Shown here: piece by piece, positions 1 through 6,646 of the stretch
How positions within the stretch are numbered: the stretch's first letter is position 1
How the letters are laid out: each line of letters begins with the position of its first letter
NCBI GenBank assembly: GCA_021816545.1
Contig: JAKAXP010000075.1
Span: 1-9,761, forward strand
DNA length: 9,761 nucleotides
DNA from: Bacteroidota bacterium
GTDB taxonomy: Bacteria > Bacteroidota > Bacteroidia > Bacteroidales > VadinHA17
Direction: 5' to 3'
Program-made: the position numbers and the translations under genes
Notes under the pieces: model-generated
Seen by the model: the letters and a program-made list of their open reading frames with translations, nothing else
Database searches by the model: none
What the model was told of the DNA's origin: nothing

Positions 1-2
1 TG

Positions 3-1370
3 AAGGAGGCAACCTCCCGCAGTGATATGCCGGTACTTGATTACCGGGAGCCTGATGACCTGGTGGATGAGTTTGATCTTGACAACCAGGCAAACCGTGA
101 CCTCCCGCTTGACGGCTTTATACGCAAGGTGGTGGCAGGGATGAACCATCTTCATCATCCCAGGTTCGTTGGTCACCAGAACACCCCTCCTCTTACCGCG
201 GGAATCATTGCGCAGATGTGCACCACCCTGCTGAACAACGGTGTGGCCGTTTATGAAATGGGACCGGCATCCATGGCCGCCGAACGCAATGTAATACGGT
301 ACATGTCGAGGCTGATCGGCTTCGGCGGTGAGGCTGACGGCATCTTTACCCACGGTGGAAGCGCAGGCAACCTTACAGGACTTCTGGCAGCACGCCAGGC
401 AATGAGTGAGTACAACGTCTGGGAAGAGGGTGTCAGGAACGACAGGCCTGTCGGAATCATCGTCTCAGACCAGTCGCATTACAGTATCTCGCGCAATGCG
501 AAAGTTATAGGCCTTGGCGGCACTTCAGTCATACGGATCCCCTATGACAGCCGGTATGCAATGAAGACAGACCTCCTGGGAGAGACGATGCGCCGGGCAG
601 AAGACCAGGGCATCAGGGTGATATGCGTGGCCGCCAACGCCTGCTCCACAGCCACAGGAACATATGACAACCTGGAGGCGATTGCTGCATTCTGCCGTGA
701 GAACAAGCTGTGGTTCCATGTTGACGGTGCTCACGGCCTGGGGGTACTCTTCTCACAGAAATACAGGCACCTTGTAAGGGGACTGGAGCATGCCGATTCG
801 GTTGTCCTGGACTTCCACAAGATGCTGCTTACACCCGGGCTGAATACAATGGTGCTGTTCCGTGACGGCAGCAGGTCATACGAGACCTTTGCACAGAAGG
901 CCGGGTACCTATTCGAGAAGCACGATGCAAATGAGTGGTACAACGGCGCAAAGAGAACGCTTGAGTGCACAAAGAGCGCCCTCGGCATTGTAGCCTGGGC
1001 AGTTGTCAATTACTATGGACAGGAAGCCCTCGGAGAGTACGTTGAAAGCCGCTATGACCTTGCAGCGCGGTTCGCGGAAGCAATAAAAAGGGAACCCGGC
1101 ATGGAACTCGCCGTCAAACCCGAGTCAAATATTGTCTGCTTCAGGTATGCCCCGGAAAGCACCGGCGCCGATAGGCTAAATGAGCTCAACCGCATGATCA
1201 GGAAAGCCCTGGTGCAAAGTGGCGAATTCTATATAGTCCAGACCGAGCTTGATGGCAATATCTGGCTCCGCACAGCCCTGATGAATGCCATGACCGATGA
1301 CGGCGATCTTGAAAAGCTTATAAGAAGTGTCAGGAGGCTGGGAACTGAACTGGCCGGTCAGCATGTCTGA
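3..1370 (+). CDS. Group II PLP-dependent amino-acid decarboxylase (5' partial)
   Basis: This is probably a cytoplasmic decarboxylase that removes the carboxyl group of an L-amino acid using pyridoxal phosphate. Residues are numbered from the first in-frame ATG at 27. An HGGSAGN loop at 109-115 is expected to hold the cofactor phosphate. His151 (SDQSH) is in the position that stacks on the PLP ring. Asp233 (HVDGAHG, 231-237) should pair with the pyridine nitrogen. Lys265 in DFHK is the expected Schiff-base lysine. The frame stays open upstream of ATG 27 to the window edge, and family members carry an N-terminal dimerisation segment before this point, so the start probably lies outside. The AAGGAGG at 3-9 is 17 bases from ATG 27, too far for a ribosome site. 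Resemblance is closest to the diaminobutyrate/glutamate/aromatic decarboxylase superfamily; the substrate cannot be told. The next gene converges on it. Confidence 0.88.
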   Translation, partial: KEATSRSDMPVLDYREPDDLVDEFDLDNQANRDLPLDGFIRKVVAGMNHLHHPRFVGHQNTPPLTAGIIAQMCTTLLNNGVAVYEMGPASMAAERNVIRYMSRLIGFGGEADGIFTHGGSAGNLTGLLAARQAMSEYNVWEEGVRNDRPVGIIVSDQSHYSISRNAKVIGLGGTSVIRIPYDSRYAMKTDLLGETMRRAEDQGIRVICVAANACSTATGTYDNLEAIAAFCRENKLWFHVDGAHGLGVLFSQKYRHLVRGLEHADSVVLDFHKMLLTPGLNTMVLFRDGSRSYETFAQKAGYLFEKHDANEWYNGAKRTLECTKSALGIVAWAVVNYYGQEALGEYVESRYDLAARFAEAIKREPGMELAVKPESNIVCFRYAPESTGADRLNELNRMIRKALVQSGEFYIVQTELDGNIWLRTALMNAMTDDGDLEKLIRSVRRLGTELAGQHV

Positions 1371-1378
1371 TAAAATCT

Positions 1379-1433
1379 GAATGCTGTCTCTCCGGGCAGC
1401 ATGCCTGGTAAAGAACAGAATGCTGTCTCTCCG
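1379..1433. repeat. Two tandem 16-bp direct repeats in convergent gap
   Basis: The 16-base sequence GAATGCTGTCTCTCCG occurs at 1379-1394 and again, identically, at 1418-1433, a period of 39 bases. Each copy can start a hairpin: 1381-1388 with 1395-1402 (8 pairs, one G-T), and 1422-1426 with 1435-1439 (5 pairs). They lie between two convergent genes. This looks like a local duplication of a hairpin element; whether similar copies exist elsewhere in the genome cannot be seen here. Confidence 0.6.
1381..1402 (+). terminator. Possible hairpin terminator after the decarboxylase gene
   Basis: ATGCTGTC at 1381-1388 pairs with GGCAGCAT at 1395-1402, including one G-T pair, around a six-base loop, starting 11 bases after the decarboxylase stop codon. 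Position fits a transcript end between convergent genes. There is no T-run after the stem, so it is not a canonical intrinsic terminator; it could instead be a 3'-end stabilising hairpin. Confidence 0.3.
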
Positions 1434-1468
1434 CACAGCTTATTTGACAAAAGATTGAGAGCTGTGTG
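1432..1468. terminator. Possible second hairpin near the convergent gene ends
   Basis: CACAGCT at 1434-1440 is the exact reverse complement of AGCTGTG at 1460-1466, and the stem extends by a G-T and a C-G pair to 1432/1468, around a 19-base loop. It begins 11 bases beyond the minus-strand FAH-family stop and partly competes with the small hairpin of the second tandem repeat. A role in ending transcription from either side is plausible, but no T-tract follows. Confidence 0.25.
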
Positions 1469-1478
1469 TATGCGCAGG

Positions 1479-2090
1479 TTACCTGACGTAGAAATCAAGA
1501 ACAGTCTCACCGGCAAGCTGGGCAACAAGATTGTCCCCTTTCTTTACAGGTCCGACCCCTGAAGGAGTGCCGGTGAATATCAGGTCACCAGTCTTCAGCG
1601 TATAGAACCCGGATACAAATTCTATTATCTCGGCGAAACTGAAGATCAGGTCTGAGGTATTCCCCTCCTGCCTTCTCTCCCCGTTTACCTCAAGTGAGAA
1701 ACTTATGTCAGAATGGTTCTGAAACTTTTCCGCCCCGATGAATGTGCCCAGGGGTGCCGAACCGTCAAATGTCTTAGACAGTTCCCACGGATGACCGGCC
1801 TGGGAAAATTTATGCTGAAGGTCGCGTGCGGTGAAATCTATCCCCACGGTCAGTGCATCATAATAGCGGCTGGCGTATTTGGCCGAGATCCCCTTTCCCA
1901 GTTTTGAAATGCGAAGCACCACCTCTGCCTCGAACTGCAGGTTCTTGGAAAAATCAGGCAGAAAAAAGGGTTTATTCTTCTTCAGCAGGGCTGAATCGGG
2001 TTTCAGGAAGATCATCGGCTCCGGAGGAAGAGGACGACCCATTTCTGCCGCATGCTTGCGGTAGTTCAGTCCAACACAGATTATTTTCAT
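1479..2090 (-). CDS. Fumarylacetoacetate hydrolase (FAH) family protein
   Basis: This 203-residue soluble protein belongs to the FAH superfamily, metal-dependent enzymes that cleave or isomerise beta-diketo acids, such as oxaloacetate/acylpyruvate hydrolase (FAHD1/YcgM type) or 2-hydroxyhepta-2,4-diene-1,7-dioate isomerase. The opening stretch (CVGLNYRKHAAEMG, 5-18) is typical of the family. The expected metal ligands are present as Glu54 and Glu56 in FEAEV and Asp85 in GIDFTARD; the Glu-to-Asp spacing of 29 matches FAHD1 as I recall it. The C-terminal TGTPSGVG (173-180) is the family signature. Length fits the short single-domain FAHD1/YcgM form. The start has no Shine-Dalgarno, like its neighbours. 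It lies 78 bases downstream of the exonuclease gene and converges on the decarboxylase gene. No catabolic genes accompany it, so a generic acylpyruvase/oxaloacetate decarboxylase role is likelier than aromatic breakdown; this is inference. Confidence 0.9.
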   Translation of the reverse strand: MKIICVGLNYRKHAAEMGRPLPPEPMIFLKPDSALLKKNKPFFLPDFSKNLQFEAEVVLRISKLGKGISAKYASRYYDALTVGIDFTARDLQHKFSQAGHPWELSKTFDGSAPLGTFIGAEKFQNHSDISFSLEVNGERRQEGNTSDLIFSFAEIIEFVSGFYTLKTGDLIFTGTPSGVGPVKKGDNLVAQLAGETVLDFYVR

Positions 2091-2095
2091 TAACA

Positions 2096-2106
2096 GGAAT
2101 TATTCC
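2096..2106. promoter_or_regulatory. Short perfect palindrome upstream of the FAH-family start
   Basis: GGAAT-T-ATTCC is a perfect 5+5 palindrome with a single central base, lying 6-16 bases upstream of the FAH-family start codon, where the ribosome would load. It could be a small operator or a translation-modulating hairpin, but it is short enough to arise by chance and the one-base centre is too tight for a folded RNA loop. Confidence 0.15.
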
Positions 2107-2168
2107 GGCCGGGTTTGGCCACCATAATTATTAATTGATACTTATTCTGATAATCTTGCCATGGGCGA

Positions 2169-2939
2169 TCATGCTTTCCCGAAGGAGCGGACCTTTATGG
2201 CAGTTATCACCTGCTTGGTGTTGAGAGGGAAGTCACCGTTCATCATCCATGAGTAGTATGAAGGTTCCTCCCTGAAGACCTGCTCCACCGGTTTGCCCTT
2301 GTGCTTGCCGAAGTTGAAGACCTCCTGTCCCTGCTCATTGAAGACTATACGGCCGGCCAGGTCAGCATTGTTGTTGAATGCACTGAACGCAGAAAGCTTA
2401 TCAATGTCGTTTTCGAGATCAGGATACCGGTCGAGCTGTGCCTTCAGTATCTCGTAGGTGGCAGCCGTATCGGCCTTTGAACTGTGTGCGTTCTCAAGAT
2501 CCATTTTGCAATAGAACTTGTATGCTGCGCTCAGGGTCCGCTGTTCCTTCTTGTGGAAGATCACCTGCACGTCAACGTATCTGTGCCGGGCAGGGTTGAA
2601 GTCGACGTTCACCCTGAGAAACTCCTCGGAGAGTATGGGTATGTCAAACTTCATCGAGTTGAAGCCTGCAAGGTCGCATCCCTCAAGGAAGGCAGCAATT
2701 TTTTTTGCCACATCCTTGAAGTGAGGTTCGTTTGCAACGTCGGCATCAGAAATGCCGTGGATGCGTGTTGCCTCCGGTGAGATGGGAATGCCCGGGTTGA
2801 GCCTGAGAGTAAGCCACTCTTCGTGACCGCCAGGTGAAACCTTAAGGGCGGAAAACTCTACGATACGGTCAGTAGCGATATTCACCCCGGTGGTCTCGAG
2901 ATCAAGGATGACCAGGGGTTTTTTGAGATTAAGCTCCAT
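2169..2939 (-). CDS. DnaQ-like DEDDh 3'-5' exonuclease with C-terminal extension
   Basis: This 256-residue protein is a 3'-5' exonuclease of the DEDDh (DnaQ/RNase T) class, which removes nucleotides with two metal ions and can proofread or trim DNA. Motif Exo I is DLETTG with Asp13 and Glu15; Exo II is AGFNSMKFD with Asp99; Exo III is HSSKAD with His152 and Asp157. All five catalytic residues are present. After the roughly 170-residue nuclease core comes a C-terminal domain (about 195-256) containing VFNFGKHKGKPV (207-218), a small module found in several exonuclease-X-like proteins and resembling DUF3820. It starts 13 bases after the dnaN stop, with no Shine-Dalgarno, so the two are probably co-transcribed. 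It could be the proofreading partner of DnaE or a repair nuclease; the sequence alone does not decide. Confidence 0.9.
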   Translation of the reverse strand: MELNLKKPLVILDLETTGVNIATDRIVEFSALKVSPGGHEEWLTLRLNPGIPISPEATRIHGISDADVANEPHFKDVAKKIAAFLEGCDLAGFNSMKFDIPILSEEFLRVNVDFNPARHRYVDVQVIFHKKEQRTLSAAYKFYCKMDLENAHSSKADTAATYEILKAQLDRYPDLENDIDKLSAFSAFNNNADLAGRIVFNEQGQEVFNFGKHKGKPVEQVFREEPSYYSWMMNGDFPLNTKQVITAIKVRSFGKA

Positions 2940-2952
2940 ATGCTGCTTTTTC

Positions 2953-4083
2953 TCAGGCGTTTATCATCATCGGCATCAGAAGCATGAGGAGATCCTCATC
3001 TTCATTGGATGTCTCTGAGGGGAGGAACAGCCCGGCCCTTGTGGGATCTGCAAGCTCAATAACCACATCCTGTGAGGCTATGTTTGATAGAATCTCAAGC
3101 AGGAAGACCGACTTGAAACCAATCTCCATATCATCACCCTCGTAGAGGCACTTATGGCGCTCATAGGCAGATATTGAAAAGTCGACATCCTGTGCCGAGA
3201 CCGTTATCTGGTTCGGTGTGAACTGCAGCTTGACAAGATTGCTTGCCTGGTTCGAGAATACCGACACCCTGCGGAGGATGTTGTAGAACTCAAGCCTGTC
3301 AATGCGAACCTTCCTTGGGTTATTCTTGGGGATGACCGAATTGTAGTTGGGGTAGTTGCCCTCAACAAGGCGGCAAACGACCCTGTAGTCAGAGAGGTTG
3401 AAGAATGCGTTCCTGTCATCGAACTCAACTGACACCACCCCGCTTTCCCTCGGGAGGATGTTCTTCAGCAGTGATGCGGGTTTCTTCGGAAGGATAAAGG
3501 ATGCATTGTCATCAGCCTTTGCGTCACTCCTCTGGTATCTTACAAGCTTGTGAGCATCGGAGGCAACGAACGTGAGCTTTCCTGTTGATGCCTCAACAAG
3601 TATCCCTCCCATAACGGGACGAAGCTCATCGTCTGCCGTTGCGAAGAGCGTGCGAGATATCCCCGCCAGAAGCACATCTGCAGGCACATTGAATCCGAAA
3701 CGCTTTTCCTTCTTGATCACGGGAAGCACGGGAAAATCGATCCCGTTCTGACCCACGATGCTGAACCGGCCGTTTTCAGAGTTGATGACAACAGCCATTG
3801 TATCGGGATTGATATCAAAAGTGAGCGGTTGTTCCGAGAACTCTTTCAGCGTATCGAGAAGTATCCTGGCAGGCAGGGCCACTGTTCCGCTTCCGGTTAT
3901 GTTGTCAAGATGCATGCGGGTGATAAGCGTCGACTCCAGGTCGGAAGCCGTGATCTCCAGATCATTTCCGCTGATGTTGAAAAGGAAATTGTCAAGAATC
4001 GGAAGGGTATTCTTTGAACTGATCACCCTGCTGATGGCCTGAAGGTGGCCAAGGAGCTCTGTACTTGATACAACAAATTTCAT
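2953..4083 (-). CDS. dnaN: DNA polymerase III beta subunit (sliding clamp)
   Basis: The protein forms the ring-shaped dimer that encircles DNA and tethers the replicative polymerase and repair enzymes. At 376 residues it has the usual family length, three repeated clamp domains of about 120 residues each. The N-terminus (MKFVVSSTELLGHLQAISRVI) has the typical clamp opening with NTLPILDNF at about 25-33. DFPVLP near 116-121 and GNYPNYNSVIP in the middle domain are conserved landmarks. The C-terminal LLMLLMPMMINA corresponds to the MPMRL-type tail of E. coli, which lines the partner-binding pocket. The ATG at 4081-4083 gives the standard N-terminus; the leader is A/T-rich without Shine-Dalgarno. 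No dnaA or recF is nearby, so this is not the classical origin cluster. The exonuclease gene follows 13 bases later. Confidence 0.97.
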   Translation of the reverse strand: MKFVVSSTELLGHLQAISRVISSKNTLPILDNFLFNISGNDLEITASDLESTLITRMHLDNITGSGTVALPARILLDTLKEFSEQPLTFDINPDTMAVVINSENGRFSIVGQNGIDFPVLPVIKKEKRFGFNVPADVLLAGISRTLFATADDELRPVMGGILVEASTGKLTFVASDAHKLVRYQRSDAKADDNASFILPKKPASLLKNILPRESGVVSVEFDDRNAFFNLSDYRVVCRLVEGNYPNYNSVIPKNNPRKVRIDRLEFYNILRRVSVFSNQASNLVKLQFTPNQITVSAQDVDFSISAYERHKCLYEGDDMEIGFKSVFLLEILSNIASQDVVIELADPTRAGLFLPSETSNEDEDLLMLLMPMMINA

Positions 4084-4205
4084 ATTGAAGTTTATTTAAG
4101 TTATTCGGCAATTGTTTCACTTCTGCCGGCAACTATCTCATTATTAATATAGTCTGCTTTAAAAACCGGCTTATCAATATTACAAAAAAATATGTTACCC
4201 TCAAA

Positions 4206-4213
4206 CAAATTTA
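4206..4213 (-). promoter_or_regulatory. Candidate Bacteroidota -7 promoter box upstream of dnaN
   Basis: Read on the minus strand this is TAAATTTG, an exact match to the Bacteroidota -7 consensus TAnnTTTG. It overlaps the gldFG stop codon and would give a leader of roughly 115 bases before dnaN. I do not find a convincing TTG at the -33 position. The surrounding 127-base gap (4084-4210) is strongly A/T-rich compared with the flanking genes, as expected for a promoter region, and shows no clear terminator. Confidence 0.25.
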
Positions 4214-6613
4214 TTTCACTGAAATATAATGCCTGCGCCGGAGTGCGTTATAGGCCACTCCTGCCAGTATGATGATCAGTACCGGCACCACGGTATTTAC
4301 AATCTGCCAGAGGCTTCTCTGGCTTTTGATCCTGGCCTGGTCAAGCAGCCTCGGTTTGAGTTCCCTTGATCGCATTTCTATGAGTCCGTTGTCATTTACA
4401 AGGTAGTTGATACAGTTCACAAGGAAATCCTTGTTCCCGAAGGTCTGCATCGTATACCTGTCCAGCCCGAGGGTAAGTGGTTCGGGATTACCTCCCTCCC
4501 ATGTGATCTCATTCCGGCTTATATCTCCGTCGGCAACAACTATCATCTTTGTCGGTTTGCTCTCAGTGACGGTTACCAGGCCCGGATCATCCATTATGCT
4601 TCCCGCCATACGGTTGGCAAAAACTGAGCTGAATGTTCCTTCAAGAAGTACCGCCACAGGCAGCGGACCGGCATTGAACATGGCGTCAGGCACAAGCTGG
4701 TCAGCCTCCTCAAGGGAGATGACCAGCGGTGGCATCACAGTACGTGCTTCAGGCGAGGTTGTAAGGAGAATGCTCTTCCTGACACGGGAGTCACGCCCGA
4801 CAGTATCAACAGTGCTTGCAAACTCCGCCTTCACCCTGTTGAGGTTGCGCGTTATGGGGCTGTCCTGCGACGGCCTGAGCAGCGGGTAGTAAACCCATGG
4901 CGTGGGGACATACTGTGCTTCGCCGCCCGGATTGGTTATTTTCAGAGGTATCAGCATGCAGTCGGCATCCTGTACAATGACAGGATTGATCCGGGCACCG
5001 TACCTGAAAAGCATATCACTTATCGTGAGCGGCTCATACAGGGCCACCGTGGAACCGGCAACCAGGCTGTCTGCATTGACTGTCACCTCTTCGGCCAGCC
5101 AGAGCACCCGTCCGCCGTTCATTATGTACTGGTCTATCACGTACTTGTCCTTCTCATCCATGGGCTTGCGCGGTGCGGCAACAATAATGGCGGAATACTT
5201 ATCGATGGCGCCCTGCCTGCCCCCTATCACTCCCCTGTCAATATTGTAGAACTTTGCAAGTTCCAGCGTCAGGTCAGCCACGAATATCTCGTCAAGCTCG
5301 CCGTGCCCTTCAATGAACGCCACCCTGTGGACAGTGTCGGCGGTAGCTGTGGCTATGGCCTGGATGATCTCGTACTCAAGTCCTTCAGTTGAATGAAGGA
5401 GATTTGTTTCGGCAGGCAGGGACGGGTTATTTCTGAGAAAGTTCACCGGGATGACTGTTTCGCCGCTTGTTATTGTCAGGGAAGGGAATATCCGTTTCTG
5501 TGTCCTTCCTCCCTCACCGTCGGAGGCCATGACGTTAACCGGGTTCAGACCGCGGCTCATCAGATCACTGTGGAACCGGTCGCGTTCTGCCCTGTCCGGA
5601 GACCGGGAGGGATTGATGAACTGGTACTTTATCTTTCTCCCGGAGGTGATACGGAACTCATCGAGATATTGTTCCACGCTGCGTCGCAGCTTCCTGAAGG
5701 CTATCGGCAGTTCGCCGTCAAGGTAGACATCCACCTTCACTTCGCTGTCAAGCTCTTTAAGTATCTTTTTTGTGGGCTCTGCAAGGGTGAAGCGCCTGTC
5801 CTCGGTCAGGTCGGCCCTGATGTGGATCAGGGAGACAAGTATGCATACTGCACCTGTGAGGGCGATGATGGTTAGAGGTTTCATTATGCGGCTGCGGCGC
5901 AGTGAAATCCTGGCAGCCTCGCAGAAGAGCACCGTGACAAACAGGAAATAGGCAATATCCCGGATGTCAAGCACCCCCCTGCTGATTGAGCGGTAGTGCT
6001 CATTTATACCCATTGAGGAGACCTCCTCTGCGAGGGAGGAGAGACCCGGCAGCAGCGCCAGGGAGTCAAAACCCCTGAACATAACGAAGGAGAGGACTGC
6101 AGCAAGGATGAATGATATTACCTGGTTTGATGTAAGGGATGATGCGAACAGTCCGATTGCCGAATATACTGCGGCCAGCATCAGCAGGCCGATGAATGAC
6201 CCGGCTGTGCCTCCCCTGTCGAGGTTGCCGGGAGTCTCACCTAGTACCCACACTGATATTACAAACACAATTGCCGGCAGCAGCGCCAGCAGCACGAGGA
6301 ACAGTGATGAGAGAAATTTGCCGTAGATCACGGCTCCGTCAGTCACAGGGCGTGACCACAGCAACTCAATTGTTCCGGCTCTGCGTTCTTCTGAAAAAAG
6401 CCTCATTGTCACTGCGGGCACCAGGAAAAGGAAAATCCACGGTGACAGAACAAAGAGAGGATCAAGACCGGCATAGCCGCTGTCAAGCAGGTTCCACTGG
6501 CCGGGCATGATCCACATGATCAGGCTGTTGGCCAGGAGAAATACAATCATGACAATATAACCGGTCAGGGAGCTGAAAAAACCTGCCACCTCTTTTCTGA
6601 AGAGAGTCAACAT
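4211..6613 (-). CDS. gldFG: GldF-GldG fusion: ABC permease plus gliding-type auxiliary protein
   Basis: This 800-residue inner-membrane protein joins two proteins usually encoded separately. Residues 1 to about 243 are GldF-like, an ABC-2 permease: an N-terminal cytoplasmic start (MLTLFRKEVAGFFSSLTGY), several hydrophobic helices (about 18-37, 54-72, 100-124, 138-160, 165-180, 219-234), and the conserved FSEERRAGTIELLWSRPV at 73-90. From Met244 (codon 5882-5884) a GldG-like part begins with a helix (247-265), the hallmark RFTLAEPTKKIL (274-285), a long extracytoplasmic region including EGHGEL (435-440), and a C-terminal helix (772-790). No stop or frameshift breaks the junction. With GldA, GldF and GldG form an ABC transporter needed for gliding in Flavobacterium; related proteins also occur in non-gliders. 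No ATPase gene is in the window. It lies 33 bases after the SpoIID-domain gene and is probably in its operon. Confidence 0.9.
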   Translation of the reverse strand: MLTLFRKEVAGFFSSLTGYIVMIVFLLANSLIMWIMPGQWNLLDSGYAGLDPLFVLSPWIFLFLVPAVTMRLFSEERRAGTIELLWSRPVTDGAVIYGKFLSSLFLVLLALLPAIVFVISVWVLGETPGNLDRGGTAGSFIGLLMLAAVYSAIGLFASSLTSNQVISFILAAVLSFVMFRGFDSLALLPGLSSLAEEVSSMGINEHYRSISRGVLDIRDIAYFLFVTVLFCEAARISLRRSRIMKPLTIIALTGAVCILVSLIHIRADLTEDRRFTLAEPTKKILKELDSEVKVDVYLDGELPIAFRKLRRSVEQYLDEFRITSGRKIKYQFINPSRSPDRAERDRFHSDLMSRGLNPVNVMASDGEGGRTQKRIFPSLTITSGETVIPVNFLRNNPSLPAETNLLHSTEGLEYEIIQAIATATADTVHRVAFIEGHGELDEIFVADLTLELAKFYNIDRGVIGGRQGAIDKYSAIIVAAPRKPMDEKDKYVIDQYIMNGGRVLWLAEEVTVNADSLVAGSTVALYEPLTISDMLFRYGARINPVIVQDADCMLIPLKITNPGGEAQYVPTPWVYYPLLRPSQDSPITRNLNRVKAEFASTVDTVGRDSRVRKSILLTTSPEARTVMPPLVISLEEADQLVPDAMFNAGPLPVAVLLEGTFSSVFANRMAGSIMDDPGLVTVTESKPTKMIVVADGDISRNEITWEGGNPEPLTLGLDRYTMQTFGNKDFLVNCINYLVNDNGLIEMRSRELKPRLLDQARIKSQRSLWQIVNTVVPVLIIILAGVAYNALRRRHYISVK

Positions 6614-6646
6614 AACTTCAAGTTTGCTGTAAAATTATCAAATCTT

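Noticed and set aside
3..29. AAGGAGG at 3-9 as ribosome binding site for an ATG start at 27
   Set aside because: The spacing of 17 bases is too long, the frame is open upstream to the window edge, other genes here lack Shine-Dalgarno sites, and family members extend further N-terminal.
4084..4210. Intrinsic terminator after gldFG, based on the T-run on the minus strand
   Set aside because: The run near 4184-4190 is not preceded by a convincing GC-rich hairpin.
4407..5875. Long plus-strand open frames of about 115-160 codons opposite gldFG
   Set aside because: They lie wholly antisense to a well-supported conserved gene and their translations show no recognisable protein features.
5882..5884. 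Separate gldG gene starting at internal Met244
   Set aside because: No stop codon precedes it in frame, and no ribosome site is visible; the simplest reading is one fused protein, though an internal start cannot be excluded.
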